Numbered from the stretch's first letter, positions 9,852 through 18,831 are shown. The stretch: 64,000 bases of DNA from Gammaproteobacteria bacterium (GCA_030949385.1 JAUZSP010000007.1:335861-399860); one strand, 5' to 3'. Notes: generated by a model not told the origin, from the sequence alone. A program made the numbers and translations.

Positions 9852-10823
9852 ATGAAACTATTTGCTAATCCTTGGTTAATTGTCACCGCCACCGCCTTTT
9901 TACTGCTGTACGCGCTAACCGATGCCTACTTTGGCCACCTGTTTGTCTCCCATGCTTTGCTGCTGATTTCCATTGTGCTGCTGATGTTCAATGTTCATCT
10001 GCAATTCAAAGCCGACAGACAGCGCCCTAACTCAAAGGGAGACAATGAACACAACAGCGTAGTTCATACCGCGCTTGAGGAGATTGCCAATCAATGCGCT
10101 TTTTTTAAAGATGAACTGCAACAGGTGCAAAGCATTGTCAGCAGCGCCAGCGATAACTTAACCGGCAGTGTGTCAAGTCTGGATAATAACAATAAAAATC
10201 AACAAGATATTTTACAAAAGCTGGTTAACAACCTACGCGCCATTATTGTCGATACCGGCAGTACGGTGGAAAATAACAGCGACATCAACACCTTTCCTCA
10301 TCAGACCGAAGTGATCGTTGAGAGTTTTATTGACACCATCATTCATCTGCAAAAAAACAACAATACGCTGCAAAAGCAAATTGATCAGGTCACACTAAAA
10401 TTCAATGCAATCCAACAACTACTGCATCACGACAGCTCTGAAATCCCTCTCACCGAAGAGGTGTTTAAACATAAATTTTATCAAATCAACAGCACCGTCA
10501 AGGGCATACACAGCAACATCAATACGATTCGTTCACTGCTGAAAGAGCTCAACCAAACGGACATCACCATCATCAAAAAGGCACAACTGGACGTACACAG
10601 CATGTGGAATAAAACCAGCCAATTTAATCAAGAAATATCTGCCTATTCGCACAATCTCTCTCAACTCGGTGAAGAGATTCAACAACACATCCTCAACAGC
10701 GTCACTTCACTGCAATCGGAAGACGTCATCCTGCAACTAACCGAACACATGGTCAAACGATCACAGCAGATGGAAACCGCACTAAACAGCCTACAACGAC
10801 TGCATCAAGCCGCAAAAAAATGA
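9852..10823 (+). CDS. Chemoreceptor-like membrane coiled-coil protein, probably truncated by frameshift
   Basis: Protein of 323 residues as read. Two adjacent hydrophobic segments fill residues 8-45 (WLIVTATAFLLLYALTDAYF and LLLISIVLLMFNVHL), followed by a long cytoplasmic helical region rich in Asn, Gln and Ser. The end carries SLQSEDVILQLTEHM, which resembles the LQFEDI.RQL segment seen in some methyl-accepting-type signalling proteins. No HAMP domain or MCP hairpin tip is seen. The reading frame stops in an A7 run, and the next frame continues with a plausible C-terminus to 10962. Function is unknown; a signalling or polarity role is only a guess. Confidence 0.6.
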   Translation: MKLFANPWLIVTATAFLLLYALTDAYFGHLFVSHALLLISIVLLMFNVHLQFKADRQRPNSKGDNEHNSVVHTALEEIANQCAFFKDELQQVQSIVSSASDNLTGSVSSLDNNNKNQQDILQKLVNNLRAIIVDTGSTVENNSDINTFPHQTEVIVESFIDTIIHLQKNNNTLQKQIDQVTLKFNAIQQLLHHDSSEIPLTEEVFKHKFYQINSTVKGIHSNINTIRSLLKELNQTDITIIKKAQLDVHSMWNKTSQFNQEISAYSHNLSQLGEEIQQHILNSVTSLQSEDVILQLTEHMVKRSQQMETALNSLQRLHQAAKK

Positions 10824-10962
10824 CCCCTTTCCACAAAGCGAAGCAGAACGATTGGCCCGTTTTAAAAATTTGAGCTGCACTCTAAAACAAAATTTTTCCA
10901 AACTCACCAACAACCCTGTGGCGCAAAAAAACATGACCCCAGGCGAGATCGAGCTGTTTTAA
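10824..10962 (+). other. Frameshifted C-terminal continuation of the chemoreceptor-like gene
   Basis: Removing one A from the A7 run at 10814-10820 joins the preceding frame to an open stretch reading NDPFPQSEAERLARFKN... and ending in MTPGEIELF at a TAA (10960-10962). A charged tail ending in a G(D/E)(I/V)ELF-type sequence fits related chemoreceptor-like proteins as I remember them. The stop overlaps the stop of convergent queE (10959-10961), a normal compact arrangement that supports this as the true gene end. Confidence 0.5.
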
Positions 10963-11628
10963 ACCCCCGCGATGTCACCCCAAAGGTATTTGTGCAGCTG
11001 AATCTGAAAACGCACATTAAGACGATCACGCACAATCCAATCGGCCAACTCGGTGGCCGACAGTTGCTCCGCCGAAGGCGAAAAAAGTACCTCACAGCGC
11101 TGATCCAAACCGTATTTTTCCACTTGTTTTTTTTGCCCACAGATAATCCGTTTCATCACAAAGAACAAATTTAAGCTGATCGTGTTGGGTCAAAAACTCA
11201 ATGTTCTCATAGCGATTTTTTGACTCTTCACCCGATGCCGGTGTTTTCAGATCCATTACTCGACTGATGCGAGCATCCACCTTGCTGATGTCCAATGCAC
11301 CACTGGTCTCCAAGGACACCAACAAACCGTGGTCAGCTAAACTCCGTAAAAAAGGCAAACAATTGGCTTGCGACAGTGGTTCACCGCCCGTGACGCACAC
11401 CTGCTTCACACCATAAGAGAGCACGTTTTCCAACAACGCCTCCAGTCCATACCACTCACCACCTGTAAAAGCGTATTCTGTATCGCAATACGTGCAACGC
11501 AAAGGGCAGCCGGTCAGGCGAACAAACACCGTTGGTAACCCCGCACTGCGCGCCTCTCCTTGCAAAGATAAAAAAAGTTCACTGATTTTCAGACGTGCAG
11601 GTTTAACACGATTATTTGCTTTAGACAT
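10959..11628 (-). pseudogene. queE: 7-carboxy-7-deazaguanine synthase QueE, interrupted by a +1 insertion
   Basis: Radical-SAM enzyme making 7-carboxy-7-deazaguanine for queuosine synthesis. The N-terminal frame shows the cluster motif C41-x3-C45-x2-C48 (GCPLRCTYCDTEYAF) and VTGGEPL. It runs off frame at a T8 run (11127-11134; A8 on the coding strand) and stops at 11092. Reading A7 instead restores WAKKQVEKYGLDQRCEVLF and the family C-terminus FQIQLHKYLWGD, ending at 10959, with a normal total of about 222 residues. The restored protein is complete, so a sequence error is likelier than true decay; a working enzyme is then expected. The gene follows the Tol-Pal operon after a terminator. Confidence 0.85.
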
Positions 11629-11644
11629 TCAGGAAGTGCTCAAT

Positions 11645-11678
11645 AAAAAAAGTAAGCCTCACTCAGAAAAAGTGAGGC
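11645..11678 (-). terminator. Rho-independent terminator of the Tol-Pal operon
   Basis: On the minus strand an 8-bp perfect stem (GCCTCACT, arms 11656-11663 and 11671-11678) with a 7-base loop is followed by TTACTTTTTTT (11645-11655). It lies between cpoB and queE and should end the tol-pal transcript. Confidence 0.8.
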
Positions 11679-11700
11679 GATGTTTCATAACCGCAGAAAT

Positions 11701-12543
11701 TTAATGCCCCGACTCACGAATCATCAACAGACGCTGTTCGGCCAAACGCACCACCGACGGCGTTGGGGCATCTTCGATCAGTTGACGCAACCACTTTTCT
11801 GCCTCAGACATCTCTTTCATTTCATAATAGGTGTAGGCTACTTTCAGACGGGCATCCGCTACCTTTGAGCTGTCGGGATAATTATTAATCACCGCGTTAA
11901 AATGCTCCAACGCTGCTGAAAAATGACGAATCACATAATTGGTTTCACCCAACCAATACTCCGCATTGTCCGCATAGGGCCCCGTTGGGTAGCGGCTCAA
12001 AAAGCTCTGAAAGGCTTCAATCGCACTCTCATAACGACCGTTTTTTAACTGCTCAAAAGCATCTTCGTAGTCACTTTTTTGCTTACGCTGCAACTCAGGC
12101 AACAGAGCTGTTTTTGTTTCAGCAGCCGCCACCGGTTGCAACACCGTGGCGCTAGCCGAACCCAACGCCGTCGCCGAGCGCCCCCCCAGCTCAGCCACTG
12201 ACGCACCTTCTCCAGCATCAACCACCGCAGCTAAAGGCGGTGATGGCGCACCCAATTCCAGATCACGCAGACGACGATCACTGTCCTGATAAAGTTCACG
12301 CTGGCGTTTGCGCATGGACTGTAAAACATGATCCTGTTTTTCCAGCTCACCGCGCAAGGTACGCAGCTCACTTTTTAACAGATCCACATCTTGGTTTAGT
12401 TCTACCAAGACACGACTCTCTAACAAACGCTCCAGACGCGCCAAACGTTCTTCAAAGGTCAACGGTTTTATTTTCTGTTCTGCCATCAATGACGGTGAAA
12501 AAAAAGTACACCACAGGATGGGCCAAATAATTATCTGTCTCAT
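11701..12543 (-). CDS. cpoB: Tol-Pal cell division coordinator CpoB (YbgF)
   Basis: Periplasmic protein that links peptidoglycan synthesis to Tol-driven outer membrane constriction. The start is set at the ATG at 12543, which gives a signal peptide (MRQIIIWPILWCTFFSPSLMA); the frame is open further upstream but lacks a leader there. An N-terminal trimerising coiled coil (about 25-95: LARLERLLES, VDLLKSELRTLRGELEKQ) is followed by an Ala-rich linker and three TPR-like repeats (YEDAFEQLKNGRYESAIEAF, AEYWLGETNY, ADARLKVAYTYYEM). It is the last gene of the tol-pal operon. Confidence 0.9.
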   Translation of the reverse strand: MRQIIIWPILWCTFFSPSLMAEQKIKPLTFEERLARLERLLESRVLVELNQDVDLLKSELRTLRGELEKQDHVLQSMRKRQRELYQDSDRRLRDLELGAPSPPLAAVVDAGEGASVAELGGRSATALGSASATVLQPVAAAETKTALLPELQRKQKSDYEDAFEQLKNGRYESAIEAFQSFLSRYPTGPYADNAEYWLGETNYVIRHFSAALEHFNAVINNYPDSSKVADARLKVAYTYYEMKEMSEAEKWLRQLIEDAPTPSVVRLAEQRLLMIRESGH

Positions 12544-12565
12544 GACAACTGCCTTCAACTCACTG

Positions 12566-13147
12566 TTAAGGTTTTTTATAAACCAACTCGACCCGACGAT
12601 TTTGTTGCCACGCGGTTTCATTATGCGCGCCCGCTTGTGGCATCTCTTCACCGTAACTCAAAACCTGCAATTGACGGCTGTTCACACCCTCAAGCAACAA
12701 CACTTTACGCACCGACTGTGCACGTCGTTCCGCCAAAGCGATATTATACTCTCGCGAACCACGCTCATCAGCATGACCGTCCAAACGGACTTTAATGTCA
12801 GGATAACCGGCTAGAAAACGCCCATGCACTCGCAATACTTGCATAAATTCTTCCGCTATCGCCGCCCGATCAAATTCAAAATAGATCAGCCGCTGCTGCA
12901 ATACACTGTCAGGATCATCCAAAGCGGAACGCGACAGCTCACAAGGAGGCAAACAGCCCCCCGTCACCAACGGGGCAATCACTGCCGCACCCAACGGACT
13001 GTTGTCTTCCAAAGCTTGACCGCTATCAGGCCCGCTCGTCTGTGGTTGCAGTGGCTCACTTACATCGGATTTAACATTTTTTTTGCCGCACGCCAGCAAG
13101 GTCGATAACAGCAACAACAGCAGAGTCGCTTTAATCATCTCTCTCAT
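12566..13147 (-). CDS. pal: Peptidoglycan-associated lipoprotein Pal
   Basis: Outer-membrane lipoprotein that binds peptidoglycan and TolB. The start at ATG 13147 lies eight bases after AAGGA; another ATG six bases upstream is too close to that site. The lipobox LSTLLAC sets the lipidated Cys near residue 20. The C-terminal OmpA-like domain includes YFEFDRAAI, VRLDGHADERGSREYNIALAERRA and the conserved end NRRVELVYKKP. The peptidoglycan-binding Asp (HADERG) and Arg (AERRAQ) are both present. It lies between tolB and cpoB. Confidence 0.93.
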   Translation of the reverse strand: MREMIKATLLLLLLSTLLACGKKNVKSDVSEPLQPQTSGPDSGQALEDNSPLGAAVIAPLVTGGCLPPCELSRSALDDPDSVLQQRLIYFEFDRAAIAEEFMQVLRVHGRFLAGYPDIKVRLDGHADERGSREYNIALAERRAQSVRKVLLLEGVNSRQLQVLSYGEEMPQAGAHNETAWQQNRRVELVYKKP

Positions 13148-13158
13148 GTTCATATTCC

Positions 13159-14451
13159 TTATTTTAAATAGGGTGACCAAGCCGGTTCACGCACATCGTT
13201 ACCCGACAGGCTCAAGCGCTGTTTCATCCGGCCATCCAGAGATACCGCCCCCAACGTACCCCGCCCCCGATAATTTGAAGCGTATAAAATCATGCCACCG
13301 TTAGGCGAAAAACTGGGCGACTCGTCCAATGAGCCATCAGTCAAAATACGCAAAAAACCGCTTTTACGCTCCAGCACCGCAATTTGATACTTGCCCTGCT
13401 GACGATGCAACAGGGCAATATGCCGCCCATCAAAAGAGACCGCCGCACTGCTGTTGTAATTTCCCTCAAAGGTCAAACGTTTCGCCCGTCCGCCCGTTAC
13501 CGCAATTTCATACAACTGCGGACCGCCACTGCGATCCGAGGTAAAAATAATGGACTTACCGTCGGGAGTCCACACCGGTTCGGTATCAATGGCGCTGTTA
13601 CCGGTCAACTGCTGCAATTTTTTACTCTGCAAATCCAACAAATACACATCAGGGTTGCCCTTATAAGAGAGGGTTAACGCCAGTTTTTTACCATCGGGTG
13701 ACCAAGAGGGCGCACCGTTAATGCCCTTAAACGCCGCCACCTGCTGACGCTCACCGCTGTTAATCTGCTGCACATAAACCGCTGCTTTGGCTTTTTCAAA
13801 GGAGACATAGGCCAATTGACGACCATCGGGCGACCAAGCCGGAGACATCAACGGCTCTTTCGAGCTGAGAATGGTCTTCGCTCCATAACCATCGGAATCC
13901 GCCACATGCAATTTAAAGCGACGATTTTTCGCGCTGCCTTCCGCAGAGATAAAACAGACCAAGGTATTAAACGCCCCCGGCATCCCCGTGATTTTTTCGT
14001 ACACCAAATCACTGATGTTGTGTGCCACACGCCGCAGTTGCGAGGCTTGAATATTGGAAAAAAGCCGTCCTTCAAGCTGCTGACTCTGCTCTACATCGTA
14101 GAGGCGAAACTCCACTTGATAGCGATTCGAATCCGGCATAAAACGCAGCTTACCGATCAACAGATAATTCATGCCCAAGGCACGCCAATCGGCGAATCGA
14201 ACCTCAAAAATCGAACCGGGTTGAGAGAGCATGTCCTCACGGTGCAGCGGTGAAAATTGACCGCTGCGCGCCAGATTGGCATCAACGATTTTAGCCAAAT
14301 CCATGGGAACTTCGCCATCACCCTGCCAAGCAAATGGATTAACCGCAATCGGCAACCCTTGCACCCCTTGGGTAATATCAATTTCCAATACCGCCCACGC
14401 ATTACCGCACAGCAACAGGCTCAATATCCACACTCGGCTTAAAACACGCAT
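13159..14451 (-). CDS. tolB: Tol-Pal system beta-propeller protein TolB
   Basis: Periplasmic protein that shuttles between Pal and TolA. The ATG at 14451 gives a normal signal peptide (MRVLSRVWILSLLLCGNAWA). A TTG at 14472, immediately after the tolA stop, is an alternative start. An N-terminal alpha/beta domain (VLEIDITQGVQGLPIAVNPF) precedes a six-bladed propeller with repeated SPDGRQLAYVS, SPDGKKLALTL, TPDGKSIIFTS, SFDGRHIALLH and SPNGGMILYAS motifs. Length is about 430 residues, as in E. coli. Confidence 0.93.
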   Translation of the reverse strand: MRVLSRVWILSLLLCGNAWAVLEIDITQGVQGLPIAVNPFAWQGDGEVPMDLAKIVDANLARSGQFSPLHREDMLSQPGSIFEVRFADWRALGMNYLLIGKLRFMPDSNRYQVEFRLYDVEQSQQLEGRLFSNIQASQLRRVAHNISDLVYEKITGMPGAFNTLVCFISAEGSAKNRRFKLHVADSDGYGAKTILSSKEPLMSPAWSPDGRQLAYVSFEKAKAAVYVQQINSGERQQVAAFKGINGAPSWSPDGKKLALTLSYKGNPDVYLLDLQSKKLQQLTGNSAIDTEPVWTPDGKSIIFTSDRSGGPQLYEIAVTGGRAKRLTFEGNYNSSAAVSFDGRHIALLHRQQGKYQIAVLERKSGFLRILTDGSLDESPSFSPNGGMILYASNYRGRGTLGAVSLDGRMKQRLSLSGNDVREPAWSPYLK

Positions 14452-14472
14452 ATTCAAACAACACACCTTCAA

Positions 14473-15342
14473 TTAACCTTTAAACTTAAATTTAACTTCA
14501 CGCTCAAACAACGACCGTTCTGGCGCGGGCGGCAAGGCCATTAAACGCCCCATAGCCGACTCAACAGAACGCCGAAACGCCGCATCGCCACGACAATTGG
14601 CCACCTGAAAATCAATAATAGTACCACTGGAGAGCTGCACCACGCTAACCTCACAACTCATACCGGCACTGCCACTGCTGGGCGGCACCCAATTACGCAC
14701 CACCCGCTGCTGAATATCACGCATGTACTGCAATAACAGACGATTACGTCGCGCCTGCTGCGCAGAAGCCGCTTGACGCTTGGCCTCTGCCTCACGTTGG
14801 GACTTCTCTTGACGCGCTAATTCCAGCCGTTTCTGTTTATCCGCCTCTGCTTTACGCACCCGCTCCGCTTGGCGTCTCTTTTCTGCGGCGATTTTACGCT
14901 TCTCTGCCGTTTTTTTCTTTAATAGCGCCTGACGCTTCAACTCCGCTTGGCGCTCTTTTTCTGCCTGTTTTTTCGCCAACGCAGCCTTACGCTGCTGCTC
15001 CACCTCTTTTTTAACCTGCTCTTTACGCCGCTGTTCCGCTTGACGCTGTTTTAGCTCCTTAGCTTTGCGTTCAGCTACCTGCTTGCGTTGCTGTACTATT
15101 TTTTCCTGACGCAGCCGCTTTTGCTCCACTGCTCGACGTTCTTGTTGCTGCAACTGCGCCAAAGCCTGATCCAGCTGCTGCGCATCAACGGCAATCGCCT
15201 GCACTGGTTTAATCTCAGCACTGACCTTTGGCTTGGGGGTCGGACTGCCAGCAGAAAAAAACCACAATAGAAACAACACAAACAGATGAACAAAGAGAGA
15301 GATCAGCAACGATGATGATTTTTTCAACAGCTCTTTTAACAT
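14473..15342 (-). CDS. tolA: Cell envelope integrity protein TolA
   Basis: Inner-membrane protein (289 residues, shorter than the 421 of E. coli because of a shorter helix) that spans the periplasm and transmits force from TolQR. One N-terminal membrane segment (LLISLFVHLFVLFLLWFF, about 12-29) is followed by a long charged helix of Lys, Arg, Gln, Glu and Ala (about 50-195), and a small C-terminal TolA domain with MSCEVSVVQLSSG and VANCRGDAAFRRSVESA. The two cysteines (SCEV, NCRG) match the domain's disulfide. Confidence 0.92.
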   Translation of the reverse strand: MLKELLKKSSSLLISLFVHLFVLFLLWFFSAGSPTPKPKVSAEIKPVQAIAVDAQQLDQALAQLQQQERRAVEQKRLRQEKIVQQRKQVAERKAKELKQRQAEQRRKEQVKKEVEQQRKAALAKKQAEKERQAELKRQALLKKKTAEKRKIAAEKRRQAERVRKAEADKQKRLELARQEKSQREAEAKRQAASAQQARRNRLLLQYMRDIQQRVVRNWVPPSSGSAGMSCEVSVVQLSSGTIIDFQVANCRGDAAFRRSVESAMGRLMALPPAPERSLFEREVKFKFKG

Positions 15343-15347
15343 GACGA

Positions 15348-15776
15348 TTACGGCTCCGCCGCTTCGGTCACCAATCCCACCTGCTGCGCACCACCCTGCT
15401 GCAAGAGAACCATGGCACGCACCACCAAACCGTAAGCGACGTTTTTATCCCCTCGCACCAAGACCTGACGCTTCGGCTGCAATCTCAACGCCTTCTCAAC
15501 CAAGGCCAAAACCTGTTCTTCCGTCAACACCTGCTTTGGTTTTTGCGCAATGTTCAAATACAGAGAACCATCCAAACTGACGGTCAACAACAGCGGTTCG
15601 GTTTTCGTTTCTGGCATCACATTGGCCGTCGCTTGTGGCAAGCTTACCTCAACACCACTTTGCAACAGCGGCGCGGTGATCATAAAAATCACCAGTAAAA
15701 CCAGCATCACATCAATATAAGGCACCACATTGATCTCTGCCATCGGCTTGCGGCGCTTGTCTCGCGAACGCGCCAT
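15348..15776 (-). CDS. tolR: TolR, ExbD-family proton channel subunit
   Basis: Inner-membrane subunit of the TolQ-TolR motor (142 residues). One membrane helix with the essential aspartate (VPYIDVMLVLLVIFMITAPLL) follows a basic N-terminus (MARSRDKRRKPMAEIN). The periplasmic domain holds VLVRGDKNVAYG, typical of the ExbD/TolR family. It begins one base after the tolQ stop. Confidence 0.93.
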   Translation of the reverse strand: MARSRDKRRKPMAEINVVPYIDVMLVLLVIFMITAPLLQSGVEVSLPQATANVMPETKTEPLLLTVSLDGSLYLNIAQKPKQVLTEEQVLALVEKALRLQPKRQVLVRGDKNVAYGLVVRAMVLLQQGGAQQVGLVTEAAEP

Positions 15777-16469
15777 TTATGCGTTGTTCTCGTGCGCGAC
15801 ACTGAGACTTTGACGGTGCAGCAAAGTGGCAAACTCTTCGATAAAATTATCGTAATCGTTAAGCAAACGATCGCTCTCGGTAACAAAACGGTTGTAGGCC
15901 ACCACCGCAGGAATGGCGGCAAACAACCCCATCGCGGTGGCAATCAGCGCCTCTGCAATGCCAGGTGCGACCATCGCCAAAGTCGCTTGCTGCACCACCC
16001 CCAAGGCTCGAAACGAATTCATAATGCCCCAAACTGTACCAAACAGACCGACATAAGGGCTAATGGAACCCACCGTGGCCAAAAACGACAGATGCGCTTC
16101 GACCCGATCTGTCTCCCGTGACAGCACCACCCGCATCGCCCGCATCGCCCCAGCCAAGGTCTGATCTGGGTCGTGCGTTTGTTGGCGCAAACGGGCAAAC
16201 TCTGAAAAACCCGCTTCAAAAATACGCTCCAAACCGTGCAAATTTTCACGCCGAGGCGCGAGATCTTTATACAGTGAGGAGAGCTCACCCCCAGACCAGA
16301 AGCGATCTTCAAAGCGTTCAAGTTGCTCCTTGTCTTGTTTTAACTGCTGCCACTTGCGGTAAATCAACGCCCAAGAAAAAATCGAGGCCAGCAACAACAG
16401 CAACATCACCAGTTGCACCAAAAAACTGGCACCACTCACCAGATGGAAAAAAGAAAGATCTGCGTTCAC
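15777..16469 (-). CDS. tolQ: TolQ, MotA/ExbB-family proton channel subunit
   Basis: Three-helix inner-membrane protein (230 residues) that forms the proton channel with TolR. Helix 1 is LVQLVMLLLLLASIFSWALIY; helices 2 and 3 lie in ISPYVGLFGTVWGIMNSF and GIAEALIATAMGLFAAIPAVV, both family signatures. It overlaps ybgC by four bases (ATGA). Confidence 0.94.
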   Translation of the reverse strand: MNADLSFFHLVSGASFLVQLVMLLLLLASIFSWALIYRKWQQLKQDKEQLERFEDRFWSGGELSSLYKDLAPRRENLHGLERIFEAGFSEFARLRQQTHDPDQTLAGAMRAMRVVLSRETDRVEAHLSFLATVGSISPYVGLFGTVWGIMNSFRALGVVQQATLAMVAPGIAEALIATAMGLFAAIPAVVAYNRFVTESDRLLNDYDNFIEEFATLLHRQSLSVAHENNA

Positions 16470-16867
16470 CGACGAAAAGCCTCCATTAAAGGTTCGGGAA
16501 TGGGGCTAGGACGAAACGCCTTATGTGCGATGCAAACGACTTTTACCTCAGCCCGACAAAAAAGGTCGTCATTCTGAGCTGCCGACACCGTTTGTAGAAA
16601 CGTCACGCTGACCCGCTGCAAACGCTGAATCTCAACGTCCACTTTCAGAAGGTCATCCAGCTTAGCGGGCTTTAAAAAATCAAGCTGCATAGAACGAACC
16701 GCAAACACCACTCCGCGCTGCATCAGATCACACTGCTCAAAACCCAGTTGACGCAGATATTCAGTACGTGCTCGCTCCATAAAACGCACGTAATTAGCGT
16801 GATAAACCACGCCTCCCGCATCGGTGTCTTCGTAATAAACCCGTACCGGCAACACAAAACGCTGCAT
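16466..16867 (-). CDS. ybgC: Tol-Pal-associated acyl-CoA thioesterase YbgC
   Basis: Hot-dog-fold thioesterase of the YbgC/4-hydroxybenzoyl-CoA thioesterase family, thought to act near phospholipid synthesis. The catalytic aspartate lies in YYEDTDAGGVVYHANYV. The start is the ATG at 16867 (MQRFVLPVRV); a TTG four codons upstream is less likely. First gene of the Tol-Pal operon. Confidence 0.92.
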   Translation of the reverse strand: MQRFVLPVRVYYEDTDAGGVVYHANYVRFMERARTEYLRQLGFEQCDLMQRGVVFAVRSMQLDFLKPAKLDDLLKVDVEIQRLQRVSVTFLQTVSAAQNDDLFCRAEVKVVCIAHKAFRPSPIPEPLMEAFRR

Positions 16868-16937
16868 AAAGAAGGTCAACTTAGCCGTTAAAGAGACGGC
16901 AGTATAAACGGCTCTGCGAAAAAAGACGCGATCACAA

Positions 16938-17678
16938 TCACTTTTTGTTTAAGGTGGCAATCAATTGTGCTGCCGGTTGGTAGCCTGCGATCAGGGATCC
17001 ATCGTCTAAAATAATCATCGGTGTACCCCGCAAACCCAATGCACGACCCACCGCCATGTGCTGCTTAACGGGATTATCACACTGACGAGCTTCGATTTTA
17101 CCGCCCAATTTTGCCGTGGTTAACGCCGCTTTGGGGTCATCGGCGCACCACGCACTGACCATGGTGTTATAACTGTCTGAACCAACACCGGCACGGGAAT
17201 AGAGCAGATAACGCACCTTCACCCCAGCCTTATTCAACTCAGCAATTTCTTTGTGCAGCTTACGACAGTAACCGCAGTCCACATCGGTAAAAACGGTGAT
17301 CGTATGTTGGCTCTCTTTGGGGGAAAACACCAACATACGATCCTCTCCTACCGCCTCCAATGCTGCCAATCGCCCTTCAGAACGACGCACCTCGGTTAAA
17401 TTTTCACTGGAGTGCAAATCCACCAAATCGCCATCAAACATGTAGCGGGCATCTTGACTAAGGTAGGCCACTTGCGAACCGTACAGCACCTCATAAATGC
17501 CTTTCACTGGTGTTTCGGCAATGCTTTTTACCGGCAAATTTGGCATTTTTTTCATCAAGGCAGCACGCAACAACGCCACTCCTTCAGCCTCTGGCTCCAA
17601 CGACTCCGGCGGTTGAGCCTGTGCCAACGACAAAACAGTGGATAACAGCAAAACAGCGGTCAATATGGACGACTTCAT
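16938..17678 (-). CDS. dsbC: Thiol:disulfide interchange protein DsbC
   Basis: Periplasmic disulfide isomerase (246 residues). The start ATG at 17678 gives a signal peptide (MKSSILTAVLLLSTVLSLAQAQ). An N-terminal dimerisation domain (VKSIAETPVKGIYEVLYGSQ, YMFDGDLVDL) is followed by a thioredoxin-like domain with CGYC at about residues 135-138 and the cis-proline loop RGTPMIILDDG. It lies downstream of xerD as in the E. coli xerD-dsbC-recJ order, although recJ is not next here. Confidence 0.93.
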   Translation of the reverse strand: MKSSILTAVLLLSTVLSLAQAQPPESLEPEAEGVALLRAALMKKMPNLPVKSIAETPVKGIYEVLYGSQVAYLSQDARYMFDGDLVDLHSSENLTEVRRSEGRLAALEAVGEDRMLVFSPKESQHTITVFTDVDCGYCRKLHKEIAELNKAGVKVRYLLYSRAGVGSDSYNTMVSAWCADDPKAALTTAKLGGKIEARQCDNPVKQHMAVGRALGLRGTPMIILDDGSLIAGYQPAAQLIATLNKK

Positions 17679-17769
17679 AATATTTTTATTCTCTACAAAT
17701 TCATTACACGAAATACGACACACCAACACATGTCGTTGGTGCATCGAAGTTGTTACAACAGGTTATTGC

Positions 17770-17838
17770 TTAAGCGTACGCAGCGGTTGATGAAAATGCC
17801 AACAACAGTAAAATAGCGATCACTATAGATTGCATCAT
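17770..17838 (-). CDS. Micro-ORF encoding only a signal-peptide-like sequence
   Basis: A 22-codon frame (two Met, then QSIVIAILLLLAFSSTAAYA, then stop) between xerD and dsbC. It has a ribosome site (AGAGGA) about nine bases upstream, a hydrophobic core and an AYA end like a signal peptidase site, but the stop codon comes right after it. It could be a leader peptide, a small membrane protein, or the remnant of a secreted protein gene. No function is assigned. Confidence 0.4.
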   Translation of the reverse strand: MMQSIVIAILLLLAFSSTAAYA

Positions 17839-17901
17839 AAGACTTTATTCCTCTTAAATTTCGGATTAAATACAACACAGCAACAAGGCCATTGCCTACC
17901 T

Positions 17902-18822
17902 CTAAGCACGCGGGTGATGCTGTGCGTGTAAACGCTTCAGACGCTCCCCAGCGATGTGACGATACATCTGGGTCGTCGTCAGGGTACTGTGACCCAATAA
18001 CAGCTGCACAGTTCGCAAGTCAGCACCGTGATTAATCAAATGGGTGGCAAACGCATGGCGCAAGGTGTGTGGAGAGAGTGATTTTGTAATGCCCGTCTGT
18101 TTTGCATACCGTTTTATCAAATACCAAAACGCTTGTCGCGTCATGCCCTTACCCCGCCGTGTGACAAATAAAACATCCATAGAGTCATCAAAACCCGTCA
18201 ATAACGCCTCACGACCTTGTTGCAAGTAACACTGCACCTTCTCTATGGCCTGTTCGCCCATGGGCAAAAGCCGTTTTTTACCATCAAGGCTTTCGATTAA
18301 GACCACCCCTTGCTGAAAATCCAATTGTGACAAACGCAGAGCAATCAGTTCTGAAACACGCAAACCACAAGCGTACAACAGCTCCAACATGGCTAAATCT
18401 CGCGCCCCCAATAACGTCTTTGGATCAGGAGCCAACAAGAGCGATTCAACCTCAGCCTCGGTCAAATGCACCGGCAACGTTAAACCCAATTTGACGCTTT
18501 GCAACAGCGCACTCGGCTCTTCAAGCAACCCCCCTTGGGCAAATTGATAACGATAAAAACGACGTAACGTTGACAACAAACGTGCCGCACTGCTGGCGCG
18601 GTTTTGCTGCTGTTTACGCTCCGCCAGATAATTTTGTAGATCTTCACGTTGAACAGCCACCAGCTCACAGGGTCTTTTCTCCAACCAGCGCGCCAAACCA
18701 CGCAAGTCAGCAGCATAGGCCAACAACGTATTTTGGCTTAACGTACGCTCAGCTTTGATATGCCCAATAAAAGCAGCGATCACGCTCTCTTGACGCTCTT
18801 TAAATGACAGTGACACATTCAC
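17902..18822 (-). CDS. xerD: Site-specific tyrosine recombinase XerD
   Basis: Tyrosine recombinase (306 residues) resolving chromosome dimers at dif with XerC. An N-terminal SAM-like DNA-binding domain (about 10-105) is followed by the catalytic domain with Arg155 (ACGLRVSEL), His252 and Arg255 (PHTLRHAFATHL), His278 (LLGHSTLTTTQ) and Tyr287 (MYRHI). The dsbC neighbour supports XerD over XerC. No integration-type context is seen. Confidence 0.9.
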   Translation of the reverse strand: MNVSLSFKERQESVIAAFIGHIKAERTLSQNTLLAYAADLRGLARWLEKRPCELVAVQREDLQNYLAERKQQQNRASSAARLLSTLRRFYRYQFAQGGLLEEPSALLQSVKLGLTLPVHLTEAEVESLLLAPDPKTLLGARDLAMLELLYACGLRVSELIALRLSQLDFQQGVVLIESLDGKKRLLPMGEQAIEKVQCYLQQGREALLTGFDDSMDVLFVTRRGKGMTRQAFWYLIKRYAKQTGITKSLSPHTLRHAFATHLINHGADLRTVQLLLGHSTLTTTQMYRHIAGERLKRLHAQHHPRA

Positions 18823-18831
18823 TCCCCCACA

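Noticed and set aside
17902..18822. Tyrosine recombinase as a mobile-element integrase
   Set aside because: The dsbC neighbour and full-length Xer features fit housekeeping XerD; no att sites or cargo.
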